64,000 nt of DNA, taken from the NCBI RefSeq assembly GCF_025452235.1, contig NZ_CP104965.1:1550001-1614000 (forward strand), in the 5' to 3' direction. Under the pieces are notes generated by a model, which did not search any database, was not told the DNA's origin, and saw only the letters and a list, made by a program, of their open reading frames with translations. Origin of the DNA: Devosia neptuniae (GTDB taxonomy: Bacteria; Pseudomonadota; Alphaproteobacteria; Rhizobiales; Devosiaceae). Position 1 is the stretch's first letter, and each line of letters starts with the position of its first letter. A program made the position numbers and the translations under genes. Below, piece by piece: positions 55,191 to 64,000 of the stretch.

Positions 55191-56233
55191 GCATCAAGGT
55201 TCTGGTCGTCGACGATTCCGCGCTGATCCGCGAAGTGTTGACGCGCATGCTGTCGCGCGATGGCGATATCGATGTGGTGGGCACCGCCACCGATCCGATC
55301 GACGCGCGCGAAAAGATCAAGGCGCTCAATCCCGATGTGGTGACGCTGGATATCGAAATGCCCAATATGAATGGGCTGGATTTTCTCGACCGGCTGATGC
55401 GGCTGCGGCCTACCCCGGTGGTGATGGTGTCGACGCTGACCAAGAAAGGCGCCAGCGAAACGCTGCTGGCACTCGAATTGGGCGCGGTGGATTTCGTCGC
55501 CAAGCCGAGCGCGGAATATGAGGGCGGTATCGAGGCCTTCGGCGCCGGGCTGCGCGACAAGATCCGCGCCGCAGCACGTTCGGATGTGCGCGGCCGGGCC
55601 AGCCGGATCGAAGCGCCCAAAGTGGCGATCAAGACGGCGGCAGCACCCGCGGGCGCGCTCATCGCCATTGGCGCCTCGACCGGCGGGGTCGAGGCAATCC
55701 GGGCCGTGCTGGTGGATATGCCGCTCGATTGTCCGCCCATCGTCATCGCCCAGCATATGCCGGCAGGGTTTACCGCCCGCTTTGCCGCGCGGCTCGACGA
55801 GCTTTGTGCCATCACGGTGGTGGAAGCGCAGGATCGTATGCCGCTATTGCCCGGCCATGCCTATGTGGCGCGGGGCGGGTTGCATTTGCGGGTCGAGCGC
55901 TCCTCGGGCCAGCTCAAATGCCGGCTCAGCGAGGATGGCCTGGAAAGCGGGCATCGGCCCAGCGTCGATGTGCTGTTCGAATCCGTGGCCAAGGTGGTCG
56001 GCCCGATGGCCGTCGGCGCGATCCTGACCGGGATGGGGCGCGACGGGGCGCGCGGGCTTAAGCTGATGCGCGATGCCGGCGCCTATACATTGGGGCAGAA
56101 CCAGGCTTCGGCTTTGGTCTATGGCATGCCGCGGGTGGCGTTCGAGGAGGGTGCAGTAGTGGAACAGGCGCCGATCGAGGCCATAGCCGGGCGGCTGGCC
56201 CACGCCTTGGTTAAGCTCAAGACCGCCGCATAG
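55187..56233 (+). CDS. cheB: Protein-glutamate methylesterase/glutaminase CheB
   Basis: This 348-residue protein has an N-terminal receiver with Asp9/Asp10 and phosphoacceptor Asp55 ('VTLDIEMPNMNG'). A linker follows, then the methylesterase domain with the Ser164-His190-Asp285 triad in 'AIGASTGGVEAI', 'IAQHMPAGFTARFA' and 'TGMGRDGARGL'. The triad positions match enterobacterial CheB almost exactly. It removes methyl groups when phosphorylated by CheA, giving adaptation. Confidence 0.96.
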   Translation: MSIKVLVVDDSALIREVLTRMLSRDGDIDVVGTATDPIDAREKIKALNPDVVTLDIEMPNMNGLDFLDRLMRLRPTPVVMVSTLTKKGASETLLALELGAVDFVAKPSAEYEGGIEAFGAGLRDKIRAAARSDVRGRASRIEAPKVAIKTAAAPAGALIAIGASTGGVEAIRAVLVDMPLDCPPIVIAQHMPAGFTARFAARLDELCAITVVEAQDRMPLLPGHAYVARGGLHLRVERSSGQLKCRLSEDGLESGHRPSVDVLFESVAKVVGPMAVGAILTGMGRDGARGLKLMRDAGAYTLGQNQASALVYGMPRVAFEEGAVVEQAPIEAIAGRLAHALVKLKTAA

Positions 56234-56334
56234 GGACAAAGCGCAGGAAGCGATTGAGGGATTTGTAACGCTTCTTCTCTAAGTGTTTTCAGTCAGTTCG
56301 GGAGTGGCCCCGAAACCAGAAGGTGACCAAAACC

Positions 56335-56724
56335 ATGCCGAAAGCCAGCGCTGTCAGCGTTCTCGTGGTCGATGACCAGCAGTCCATGCGCGGTATTGCC
56401 AAATATATTCTGACCCAATTGGGCTTCAAGGACATTATCGAGGCCAAGAGCGGCCGCGACGCCCTGGGTAAGCTCGAAAAAGGCAATGTCGATCTGATCA
56501 TTTCGGATTGGAACATGGAAGATATTGACGGGCTGACCCTGCTCAAGGTGATCCGCAAGCATCCGCGCACCCAGGCCATGCCCTTCATCATGGCGACCGG
56601 CCGTTCCGACAAGGAACAGGTCAAGGAAGCCATTTCCTTTGGCGTCAACAATTACATCATCAAGCCGTTCGACGCGACGACGATGAAAAAGCGCATCGAG
56701 GCGGTTATCGGCGCGCTGAGCTGA
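56335..56724 (+). CDS. cheY: Chemotaxis response regulator CheY2
   Basis: This 129-residue receiver has the acidic pair Asp13/Asp14 ('LVVDDQQSMRGI'), phosphoacceptor Asp58 ('LIISDWNMEDIDG'), Thr88 ('IMATGRSD') and Lys110 ('NNYIIKPFDA'). The W-N-M after the Asp is typical of motor-binding CheY proteins (CheY2 or E. coli-type), whereas CheY1 has I-N-M. ATG 56335 fits the upstream AGAAGG better than a GTG at 56323. A terminator follows at 56756. Confidence 0.95.
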   Translation: MPKASAVSVLVVDDQQSMRGIAKYILTQLGFKDIIEAKSGRDALGKLEKGNVDLIISDWNMEDIDGLTLLKVIRKHPRTQAMPFIMATGRSDKEQVKEAISFGVNNYIIKPFDATTMKKRIEAVIGALS

Positions 56725-56755
56725 TACTTTTTGCAGCATTGTCAGGATGAATACC

Positions 56756-56782
56756 GGGCGCCCATTGGGCGCCCTTTGTTTT
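56756..56782 (+). terminator. Intrinsic terminator after cheY2
   Basis: GGGCGCC-cattg-GGCGCCC followed by TTTGTTTT. It ends the cheD-mcp-cheR-cheB-cheY2 transcript, so the three tandem receptor genes that follow need their own promoters. Confidence 0.87.
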
Positions 56783-56887
56783 GGCCATCCGTAAACTACC
56801 ATACCAGTGCAACCCAAATTTAAGGTCCCGGCCTTAGGATCGCGCCAACTTGGGAGGGGGGCGTCCAGAAGGGCGCTTTGGCGAGAA

Positions 56888-58945
56888 GTGAAATTTTTTG
56901 CGGGACTGAAGAATATTCGGCTGACGACGGCGATTGCCGCCCTGGCCCTGACCTCGATTGCGGTGACGGTGATTGCCTATACCGCCACGGTCTATGTCGA
57001 CCTGCGCGGGCAGGCGACACGGGCCAGCATCGCCAAGCAGGCGTCCGACCTGCAGGTGGCGGCGACGGTCTATGAAAAGCGCCTGCCGGGCTCGGTGGTG
57101 ACCTGGGCCGAGGCGGGCGGCATTGCTACCTTCCAGACCTATGCGATCCCGTTCTTTTACGACACCGCCGCCGTCGATGCGCTGACCCGGGTGACGGGCG
57201 ACGCGTCGGCGATTTTCGGTTTCGATCCAGCCACCGGGATATTTACCGCCAAGACCACCAGCTTCGTGCTGCCCGATGGCACGCGGGCCAAGGATTTCTC
57301 GCTCGATGCGGCTTCGCCCGAAGCTGTGGCGCTGGCCGCCAACCAGCCCTATGCCGGCGAAGTCAGCATGCAGGATCAGCGCTTCAATGGCGCGTTCCAG
57401 CCCATCAGCAATCTGAGCGGGGAATTGCTTGGCGCCTTCTTTGTCGGCGGCGATGCCAATGCGGCCGAGGTGACGGCCCGCGCTTCGGCACTCAATATGG
57501 TGATTATCGGCGCGGTGCTGCTGGCGATGCTGGGCAGCGTGGCGCTGCTGGTGTCGCGTTGGCTCACCAGATCCATCCCGCGCCTCGCCGGGGCGATGGA
57601 TGAGATTGCCGATGGCAAGTTCGATACCATCGTGCCGTTCACCGACCGGGGCAATGAAGTGGGTGCCATGGCGCGGGCCGTGGAAGTCTTCCGCGAGAGT
57701 GGCCTGCGGGTCAGCCAGATGACCGAGGCGGAAGCCGCTCGGATCATTGCCGATCAGGAAAACCGCCAGCAGATGATGGCGGAACTGCAATCGGCCTTTG
57801 GCGAAGTGGTCGATGCGGCCGTCGCCGGGGATTTCACTCGGCAGGTGACGACCGAATTCCCCGATCCCGAACTCAATAGCCTTGCCAGTGGAGTCAACAA
57901 TCTGGTCTCCACCTTCAATCGCGGCGTGTCGGAATTGGGCGAAGTGCTCGGCGCCATGGCCGATACCGACCTGACCCAGCGGATGCAGGGCGATTACGAG
58001 GGCGCGTTCGCGACCATCAAGACCGACATCAATGCCGTAGCCGACAAGCTGACCGAAGTGGTCGGGCAATTGCGCCATACCTCGGGAGCGTTGAAGACCG
58101 CGACCGGGGAAATCCTCTCCGGCGCCAATGATCTCTCGGAACGCACCACCAAGCAGGCGGCGACCATCGAGGAAACCTCCGCTGCGATGGAGCAGCTAGC
58201 CTCCACCGTGCTGGCGAACGCGCAGCGCGCCAAGGATGCCAGCGCCAATGCGGCTGAAGTCACCCGTACTGCCGAAGAAGGCGGCAAGGTGATGGATGCG
58301 GCCAATGTGGCGATGGAGCGGATAACCGAATCCTCAGCCAAGATCTCCAACATTATCGGTCTGATCGACGATATCGCCTTCCAGACTAACCTTTTGGCGC
58401 TGAACGCCTCGGTGGAGGCAGCACGGGCCGGTGACGCCGGCAAGGGCTTTGCGGTGGTTGCAGTCGAAGTGCGGCGCTTGGCGCAGTCGGCCGCATCGGC
58501 CTCTTCGGATGTGAAAAAGCTGATCGAGCAGAGTGCCGGCGAAGTGCGCGGCGGCAGCAAGCTGGTGAGCGACGCCTCGAGCAAGCTCAAGGCCATGCTC
58601 GAAGGCGTGCGCGGCAACAACGTGCTGCTGGAATCCATCGCCCGGGACAGTCGCGAACAGGCGTCGGCGATCGAAGAGGTCAATACGGCCGTCCGCACCA
58701 TGGACGAGATGACCCAGCACAATGCCGCCCTGGTGGAAGAGACCAATGCGGCGATTGAGCAGACCGAGGGGCAGGCGGTCGAGCTGGACCGCATCATCGA
58801 TGTATTCCGCATCGGCGGCTCGGACGTGGCGGACTGGCAGCGGGACGAGGATGTGCGGGGGCTACAGCAGCGGGTCAAGACTGCCGCAAAGGGACTCGTC
58901 AGCCGCGGCAACACCGCCCTCGCTCGCGACTGGGAGGCGTTCTAG
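56888..58945 (+). CDS. Methyl-accepting chemotaxis protein, tandem receptor 1 (Cache-type)
   Basis: This 685-residue transmembrane chemoreceptor has TM1 at about 13-35 ('LTTAIAALALTSIAVTVIAY'), a periplasmic single-Cache-like domain (about 36-200, with 'PGSVVTWAEAGGIATFQTYA'), and TM2 ('MVIIGAVLLAMLGSVALLVS'). HAMP follows ('IADGKFDTIVPFTDRGNEVG'), then a second HAMP-like unit, then the signalling hairpin '[20 protein letters not shown]'. The last five residues are DWEAF, a CheR/CheB tether. The GTG at 56888 is preferred because it matches the N-termini of receptors 2 and 3. From 57713 it is nearly identical in protein to receptor 2. Confidence 0.9.
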   Translation: MKFFAGLKNIRLTTAIAALALTSIAVTVIAYTATVYVDLRGQATRASIAKQASDLQVAATVYEKRLPGSVVTWAEAGGIATFQTYAIPFFYDTAAVDALTRVTGDASAIFGFDPATGIFTAKTTSFVLPDGTRAKDFSLDAASPEAVALAANQPYAGEVSMQDQRFNGAFQPISNLSGELLGAFFVGGDANAAEVTARASALNMVIIGAVLLAMLGSVALLVSRWLTRSIPRLAGAMDEIADGKFDTIVPFTDRGNEVGAMARAVEVFRESGLRVSQMTEAEAARIIADQENRQQMMAELQSAFGEVVDAAVAGDFTRQVTTEFPDPELNSLASGVNNLVSTFNRGVSELGEVLGAMADTDLTQRMQGDYEGAFATIKTDINAVADKLTEVVGQLRHTSGALKTATGEILSGANDLSERTTKQAATIEETSAAMEQLASTVLANAQRAKDASANAAEVTRTAEEGGKVMDAANVAMERITESSAKISNIIGLIDDIAFQTNLLALNASVEAARAGDAGKGFAVVAVEVRRLAQSAASASSDVKKLIEQSAGEVRGGSKLVSDASSKLKAMLEGVRGNNVLLESIARDSREQASAIEEVNTAVRTMDEMTQHNAALVEETNAAIEQTEGQAVELDRIIDVFRIGGSDVADWQRDEDVRGLQQRVKTAAKGLVSRGNTALARDWEAF

Positions 58946-58968
58946 CCCCACCTTGCCCGAAGAGCCGA

Positions 58969-58987
58969 CCTCTCCCCAAGGGAGAGG
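58969..58987. repeat. Short hairpin related to repeat family C, between receptors 1 and 2
   Basis: CCTCTCCC-caa-GGGAGAGG lies 24 bp after the first receptor. It has the core of the family C repeat at 23653-23786, without the long arms. It may end transcription of receptor 1. Confidence 0.6.
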
Positions 58988-59071
58988 CGGCGCGGTAAGG
59001 GCTCGCTAATCGATCTCGCGTACATATACGCATCGGCGCGCCAGAAGACGCGTTGTTTGGGGGAGTTCGGT

Positions 59072-61153
59072 ATGTTTCGTCGGGTTGGCCGGTTTTTCGG
59101 CAATGTGAAGATGACCACGGCCATTGCGGCATTGGTGCTGATTTCGATCATTGGTTCGGTTGGCGCGGTGACCGCTGCCATCTATTTCAACACCAATGCG
59201 TCCCTGGCGCGCCAGAGCGAAGAGAACCAGGCCACCCATATGGGGGCAGCGGCGACGATCCTTGAACGGCGGCTGGCCGGTTCGGTGCTGACCTGGGCCG
59301 AAGATGGCAGTATCGGCAATTTCCAGAGCTGGGCGGTGCCGCCCTTCTACGATACCGAAATCATCGATTCAGTGGTGCGCGTCATCAAGCAGGATGCCAC
59401 CATCTATGTGCTCGACAGCGCCAGCCAGAATTTCCTCGGCAAGACGACCAGCCTGACCGCGCCCGATGGGACGCGCGCCGTTGATCTGGTGTTGGATCCC
59501 AATAGCCCAGCCTATGCCACGGTGATGGCCGGGGAGCGCTTCTTCGGCACGCTGCCGGTCAATGGCGTCGAGTATTACGCCACGATTTTGCCGATCAAGA
59601 AGATGAGCGCCGCCGACAAGCTCAACGGCCCGGTAATGGGCGCCATCTTCGTGGGGACGCCGCTGGCGCAGGTCGCGGCGCAGATGAATTCGGCGTTGCA
59701 GCTGATCGCCATGGTGGGTGGAGCCGCCATTGTCGGGTTTGGCCTCCTGGGCCTCTTGGCCTCGCGGCTGTTGACCAAGCCCCTGCCCATTCTGGTCGGC
59801 GCTGCCGCCCGGATCGCCGAGGGCGAATATGATACTGAAGTGCCCTTTACCGGGCGCGGCAACGAAATCGGCGCCATGGCCAAGGCGGTCGATGTGTTCC
59901 GTGAAAACGGCCTGCGCATCAGCCAGATGACCGAGGCGGAGGCCGCACGGATCATCGCCGATCAGGAAAACCGCCAGCAGATGATGGCGGAACTGCAATC
60001 GGCCTTCGGCGAAGTGGTCGATGCGGCCGTCGCCGGGGACTTCACGCGGCAGGTCACGACCGAATTCCCCGATCCCGAACTCAATAGCCTGGCCAGCGGG
60101 GTCAACAATCTGGTCTCGACCTTCAATCGCGGCGTGTCGGAATTGGGCGAGGTGCTTGGCGCCATGGCCGATACCGACCTGACCCAGCGCATGCAGGGCG
60201 ACTATGAGGGCGCCTTCGCGACCATCAAGACCGACATCAATGCGGTGGCAGACAAGCTGACCGAAGTGGTCGGGCAATTGCGCCACACCTCCGGCGCGCT
60301 CAAGACCGCGACCGGCGAAATCCTCTCCGGCGCCAATGATCTCTCGGAACGCACCACCAAGCAGGCCGCGACGATCGAAGAGACGTCCGCTGCCATGGAG
60401 CAGCTGGCCTCGACCGTGCTGGCCAATGCGCAGCGGGCCAAGGATGCGAGCGCCAATGCGGCTGAAGTCACCCGTACTGCCGAAGAGGGCGGCAAGGTGA
60501 TGGATGCGGCCAACGTGGCGATGGAGCGGATCACCGAATCCTCGGCCAAGATTTCCAACATTATCGGGCTGATCGACGACATCGCCTTCCAGACCAATCT
60601 TTTGGCCCTCAATGCTTCGGTGGAAGCGGCAAGGGCCGGCGACGCCGGCAAGGGCTTTGCGGTGGTGGCCGTCGAAGTGCGGCGCCTGGCGCAGTCGGCC
60701 GCATCGGCCTCTTCGGATGTGAAAAAGCTGATCGAGCAGAGTGCCGGCGAAGTGCGGGGCGGCAGCAAGCTCGTGAGCGACGCCTCGAGCAAGCTCAAAG
60801 CGATGCTCGAGGGCGTGCGCGGCAATAACGTGTTGCTCGAATCCATCGCCCGCGACAGTCGCGAACAGGCGTCGGCGATCGAGGAGGTCAATACGGCCGT
60901 GCGCACCATGGACGAGATGACCCAGCACAATGCCGCCCTGGTGGAAGAGACCAACGCGGCGATCGAGCAGACCGAGGGCCAGGCCATCGAGCTGGACCGG
61001 ATCGTCGATGTGTTCCGCATCGAGGCCGCAGAACAGCAGCCGGTGCGGCGGGATGATGCCGGCGCGCGTGGCCTGCAGCAGCGGCTCAAAAGCGCCGCCA
61101 GCGGGCTGGTCCGCGGCAACACCGCCTTGGCGCGTGATTGGGAAGCCTTCTAG
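59072..61153 (+). CDS. Methyl-accepting chemotaxis protein, tandem receptor 2 (Cache-type)
   Basis: This 693-residue chemoreceptor has the same domain order as receptor 1. TM1 is '[20 protein letters not shown]'; the periplasmic domain starts 'ILERRLAGSVLTWAEDGSIG'. TM2 is near residue 210, with HAMP in '[20 protein letters not shown]'. From 59921 the cytosolic half reads as receptor 1 with only two Val/Ile changes. The C-terminus is DWEAF. The start follows TTGGGGGAG, shared with receptor 3; the upstream in-frame ATG was rejected. The ligand-binding domain has diverged from receptor 1, so it probably senses a different ligand. Confidence 0.92.
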   Translation: MFRRVGRFFGNVKMTTAIAALVLISIIGSVGAVTAAIYFNTNASLARQSEENQATHMGAAATILERRLAGSVLTWAEDGSIGNFQSWAVPPFYDTEIIDSVVRVIKQDATIYVLDSASQNFLGKTTSLTAPDGTRAVDLVLDPNSPAYATVMAGERFFGTLPVNGVEYYATILPIKKMSAADKLNGPVMGAIFVGTPLAQVAAQMNSALQLIAMVGGAAIVGFGLLGLLASRLLTKPLPILVGAAARIAEGEYDTEVPFTGRGNEIGAMAKAVDVFRENGLRISQMTEAEAARIIADQENRQQMMAELQSAFGEVVDAAVAGDFTRQVTTEFPDPELNSLASGVNNLVSTFNRGVSELGEVLGAMADTDLTQRMQGDYEGAFATIKTDINAVADKLTEVVGQLRHTSGALKTATGEILSGANDLSERTTKQAATIEETSAAMEQLASTVLANAQRAKDASANAAEVTRTAEEGGKVMDAANVAMERITESSAKISNIIGLIDDIAFQTNLLALNASVEAARAGDAGKGFAVVAVEVRRLAQSAASASSDVKKLIEQSAGEVRGGSKLVSDASSKLKAMLEGVRGNNVLLESIARDSREQASAIEEVNTAVRTMDEMTQHNAALVEETNAAIEQTEGQAIELDRIVDVFRIEAAEQQPVRRDDAGARGLQQRLKSAASGLVRGNTALARDWEAF

Positions 61154-61240
61154 GGCGCTAATACGGCGCTAATCGATTTGCGATAAAACAGACTGGGTCT
61201 GGCTTGCGTCCGTGGGACGCGCCGCTTGGGGGAGTTCGGC

Positions 61241-63310
61241 ATGTTCAAACGCTTGGGCCGGTTCTTCGGCAATATCAAGATGACCACGGCCATTGCGGCG
61301 CTGGTCATTTCGGCGGTGATTGTCTCGGTCGCGGCGGTGAGCCTGACCATGTTCATCTCGCTCAGCGCTTCGGTGCGGATGGAGGCGATGGAGGGCCAGG
61401 TCAAGGCGCTCAAGACCGCTGCGACCATCCTCAAGGGCGGCATGCCCGACACCAATGTGGCCTGGACCCCCGAAGGGGAACTCGAGGCGATCAGCACCTG
61501 GATGATGCCGGGTCAGTTCGGCAAGGACGAATTGGTCAATTCCATCGCTAGGGTCACCGACGAAGCCGCGACGATCTTCGTCTGGGACGAGGCGACCACC
61601 GATTTCGTGCGCAAATCGACCACCATTATGGGCGCCGATGGGGCGCCGATCGTGGGCACGCCGCTCGACAAGGCTGGCGCGGCCTATGCCGCCATGCTGG
61701 CGGGCACGCCCTATTTCGGCGAGGCCATTGTGGTCGACAAGCCCTATTACACCGCCTACCAGCCCATTCTCAACCGCGGCGGCAAGCCGATCGGCGTGCT
61801 GTTCGTGGGCACCGACAAGGCGCAGGTCGAGGCGGTCATCTATGACATGCTCAAGCTGCTGCTCGGGGTGGGCGCGGCGGTCCTGGTGGCTCTGGGGGCG
61901 CTGGGCTATTTGATGTCGCGGCTGATGATGGCGCCGGTACCCAAGCTGGCGCGCACCATGGAAGTCATCGCCTCCGGCGATTACGACGCCGCGGTGCCCT
62001 ATACCGGGCGCGGCAATGAAATCGGCGCCATGGCCAAGGCCGTCGAAGTGTTCCGCGACAACGGGCTCAAGGTCAGCCAGATGAGCGAAGAAGAGCGCGC
62101 GGCTTCGGTGCGCCGCCGCGTCGAGCGCACGGATATGATGGTGGCGCTGCAGGCCGCGTTCGGGGAAGTGGTGGATGCCGCCATTGCCGGGGATTTCTCC
62201 AAGCGCGTGCACGCCCAATTCCCCGATGCCGAACTCAATGCCCTGGCCGGCAGCGTCAATGCCCTGGTCGAAACCGTCGATCGTGGCCTCAGCGAAACCG
62301 GCGAAGTGCTGGGCGCGCTGGCCGATACCGATCTGACCCGCCGCATGCATGGCGAATATCAGGGCGCCTTTGCCAAGCTCAAGGGCGATACCAATGCGGT
62401 GACCGACAAGCTCACCGAAATCGTTGGTGGCGCCAAGGCGATCTCGGGCGCGCTCAAGACGGCGACAGGGGAAATCCTTTCCGGCGCCAATGACCTGTCT
62501 GAACGCACTACCAAGCAGGCCGCGACCATTGAGGAAACCTCGGCCGCCATGGAGCAATTGGCGGCAACGGTGGCCGAGAATGCGCGGCTGGCCGAAGACG
62601 CCAATGGCAAGGCGCAATTGGTGTCCAAGAGCGCGGCCCAGAGCGGGGTCACCATGACCGAAGCCAATGCGGCTATGGAACGCATCACCACGTCCTCGGC
62701 CAAGATTTCCAATATTATCGGGCTGATCGACGACATCGCCTTCCAGACCAATCTTTTGGCCTTGAACGCCTCGGTGGAAGCGGCGCGGGCGGGCGACGCC
62801 GGCAAGGGTTTTGCCGTGGTAGCCGTCGAAGTGCGGCGGCTGGCGCAATCGGCCGCTTCGGCGTCCTCGGACGTCAAGGCACTGATCGAGCAATCGGCCA
62901 CTGAAGTGCGCGGCGGCAGCAAGCTCGTCTCCAATGCGGCCGAGCAATTGGCCGGAATGTTGGCGGCGGTGGACCAGAACACGGCCATCATGCAGTCCAT
63001 CGCCAAGGCCAGCCGCGAGCAGGCCATGGCCATTGGCGAAGTCAGCACGTCGGTACGGGTGCTGGATGAGATGACCCAGCACAATGCCGCTCTGGTGGAA
63101 GAAATGAACGCCGCTATCGAGCAGAGCGAAGCCCAGGCGGCCCAGCTCGACCAGGTGGTAGACGTGTTTACGCTCGAGCAAAGCCCGGTGCGCACCACGG
63201 CGCCGGCGCCCCGCGCTCCCGTGCCGGTGCGTGGTGGGGCACAGGCCGCGGCCCGCTCCTATCTCAGCCAGGGCAATGCCGCCATCGCGGCGGATTGGAA
63301 CGAGTTCTAG
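61241..63310 (+). CDS. Methyl-accepting chemotaxis protein, tandem receptor 3 (Cache-type)
   Basis: This 689-residue chemoreceptor has TM1 in '[20 protein letters not shown]', a periplasmic Cache-like domain (about 35-205, '[20 protein letters not shown]'), and TM2 ('[20 protein letters not shown]'). HAMP is in '[20 protein letters not shown]', followed by a second HAMP-like unit and the signalling hairpin '[20 protein letters not shown]'. The C-terminal pentapeptide is DWNEF. The N-terminal 20 residues and the ribosome-binding site copy those of receptor 2, but the cytosolic linker has diverged more, so it is the older duplicate. Confidence 0.92.
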   Translation: MFKRLGRFFGNIKMTTAIAALVISAVIVSVAAVSLTMFISLSASVRMEAMEGQVKALKTAATILKGGMPDTNVAWTPEGELEAISTWMMPGQFGKDELVNSIARVTDEAATIFVWDEATTDFVRKSTTIMGADGAPIVGTPLDKAGAAYAAMLAGTPYFGEAIVVDKPYYTAYQPILNRGGKPIGVLFVGTDKAQVEAVIYDMLKLLLGVGAAVLVALGALGYLMSRLMMAPVPKLARTMEVIASGDYDAAVPYTGRGNEIGAMAKAVEVFRDNGLKVSQMSEEERAASVRRRVERTDMMVALQAAFGEVVDAAIAGDFSKRVHAQFPDAELNALAGSVNALVETVDRGLSETGEVLGALADTDLTRRMHGEYQGAFAKLKGDTNAVTDKLTEIVGGAKAISGALKTATGEILSGANDLSERTTKQAATIEETSAAMEQLAATVAENARLAEDANGKAQLVSKSAAQSGVTMTEANAAMERITTSSAKISNIIGLIDDIAFQTNLLALNASVEAARAGDAGKGFAVVAVEVRRLAQSAASASSDVKALIEQSATEVRGGSKLVSNAAEQLAGMLAAVDQNTAIMQSIAKASREQAMAIGEVSTSVRVLDEMTQHNAALVEEMNAAIEQSEAQAAQLDQVVDVFTLEQSPVRTTAPAPRAPVPVRGGAQAAARSYLSQGNAAIAADWNEF

Positions 63311-63358
63311 GGCGGCCTGGCATTCGACTTTCCTCATCGGAGGAAAGGCCCGATCCAG

Positions 63359-63475
63359 TCCCCTCCCCCTTGAGGGGAGGGCTAGGGTGGGGGTGTCGGA
63401 CCGTCAACGAACTCGGTGCCCGCTTGGGCTCCGACACCCCCACCCTCAATCCCTCCCCTCAAGGGGGAGGGAGGC
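63359..63475. repeat. Intergenic hairpin repeat, family A, copy 3
   Basis: An inverted repeat of about 117 bp, closest in sequence to copy 1 (10979-11095): CCCTCCCCCTTGAGGGGAGG and GGGTGGGGGTGTCGGA pair with their complements in the right arm. It fills most of the 346-bp gap between receptor 3 and the next gene. Further on, GCGCCC...GGGCGC (63566-63590) is a weaker hairpin. Confidence 0.85.
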
Positions 63476-63656
63476 GGATCGAGGCTTCCCCGATCCACTC
63501 AAAGCCCGAATGCTGCTTCGGCTTGGGCCCGCCAATATACGTTGCGCTGCCAAGCATTGCCGAAAGCGCCCGTTAACCTATTGGGCGCAACAATGACCAA
63601 CCAAAGCTTTGGTTTTATTTAAGAAATTAGCCATTCTCAAGGGTGCGAGTGACGCA

Positions 63657-63992
63657 ATGCGTCCTGCTGAGCCACGGCGAGATAGCCAGATCGGACAATT
63701 GCTGCCGGCCGCTGCCGTGGCGATGTTCACTATTGTTATGGCTGTTGCCGCGGTCCACGTGCCGCCCAAGCAGGGCGAGATGGGGGTGGTTTTTGCCCCC
63801 TGGACAAGCCAGGCCGAAATCTTGGGAGCGGTGATAGAGGCGGGCGGGCGCATCGTCGATACCAGCCGGCTGCCCAATGTCATCGTCGCCTATGGGCTGG
63901 ATGAAGGTTTTGCCGCGCGGATACGTGACCGGGGCGCGTGGTTCACAATTGCAGCAATCGGTCTTTGCGCGGGCACGGGGAGCCTAAGCTGA
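63657..63992 (+). CDS. Small protein of unknown function with one membrane helix
   Basis: This 111-residue protein has a basic N-terminus ('MRPAEPRRDSQIG'), one membrane helix ('LLPAAAVAMFTIVMAVAAVH') and an outside or cytosolic part of about 75 residues ('VVFAPWTSQAEILGAVIEAG', 'LPNVIVAYGLDEGFAARIRD'). A second weaker hydrophobic stretch lies near the end. No family was recognised. The start is uncertain; an upstream in-frame GTG/ATG region (63609) gives a longer form. The stop overlaps an ATG (TGATG), so the next gene is probably co-translated. Confidence 0.55.
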   Translation: MRPAEPRRDSQIGQLLPAAAVAMFTIVMAVAAVHVPPKQGEMGVVFAPWTSQAEILGAVIEAGGRIVDTSRLPNVIVAYGLDEGFAARIRDRGAWFTIAAIGLCAGTGSLS

Positions 63993-64000
63993 TGAATCAC
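63992..64000 (+). CDS. Possible start of the next gene (partial)
   Basis: ATGAATCAC begins within the stop of the preceding gene (TGATG), the overlap pattern used repeatedly in this genome. Only three codons are inside the window, so neither reality nor identity can be judged. Confidence 0.35.

Overview
The window reads as one contiguous piece of a high-GC alphaproteobacterial chromosome. The likely order is Hyphomicrobiales (Rhizobiales), with a Devosia-like organism the best guess. That placement is inference from the cheY1-cheA-cheW / cheD-cheR-cheB-cheY2 gene set with a CheT-like protein, a RirA-type iron box, a DUF1127 protein, potFGHI, and several families of intergenic hairpin repeats. 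No database search was possible. No prophage, transposase, CRISPR array or rRNA was seen. One tRNA-Ala(CGC) is present.

Region 1 (1-11.1 kb): the end of an RND efflux permease with a PadR regulator, an MFS carrier, a metallophosphoesterase/lipid kinase pair, a PAP2 phosphatase, DadA, and a malic enzyme-phosphotransacetylase fusion broken by one extra G in a G5 run. Region 2 (11.1-20.4 kb): two small VOC/YCII proteins; a tightly overlapped operon of aldo-keto reductase, FAH hydrolase, RecD-like helicase and transglutaminase; a second transglutaminase; a CPA2 antiporter with a very long acidic tail; and an Rrf2 regulator. Region 3 (20.7-26.2 kb): purU and the putrescine-type operon potF-G-H-I on the minus strand. 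Two long hairpin repeats lie between the pot genes. A 24-codon ORF with an exceptionally strong Shine-Dalgarno sits between potI and a terminator. Region 4 (26.6-41.4 kb): pseudouridine breakdown (psuG-psuK), small secreted and membrane proteins, a hydratase, a FadR-type regulator, an M20 peptidase, SDRs, LysR and TetR regulators, a siderophore-interacting protein behind a TGA-N9-TCA iron box, and a SAF-domain oxidoreductase.

Region 5 (41.5-64 kb) is the chemotaxis locus, in two blocks. Block one is STAS-cheY1-cheA-cheW (41.5-45.1 kb). Block two is a CheT-like gene (opposite strand), cheD, an unusual receptor, cheR, cheB, cheY2, and three tandem receptors (51.5-63.3 kb). Between them lie about 6.3 kb of unrelated genes (AraC, VOC, MFS, TetR, HxlR, GST, ABC-F). 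The first two tandem receptors share an essentially identical 367-residue cytoplasmic half although their DNA differs at silent positions. All three tandem receptors end in a W-x-x-F pentapeptide of the kind that docks CheR/CheB. CheA would phosphorylate the two CheY proteins and CheB; CheR, CheB and CheD adjust the receptors; the CheT-like protein is a candidate CheY-P phosphatase.

Coordinates of starts were chosen by eye from homology, ribosome-binding sites and overlap. Operators, promoters and operons are inference unless stated.
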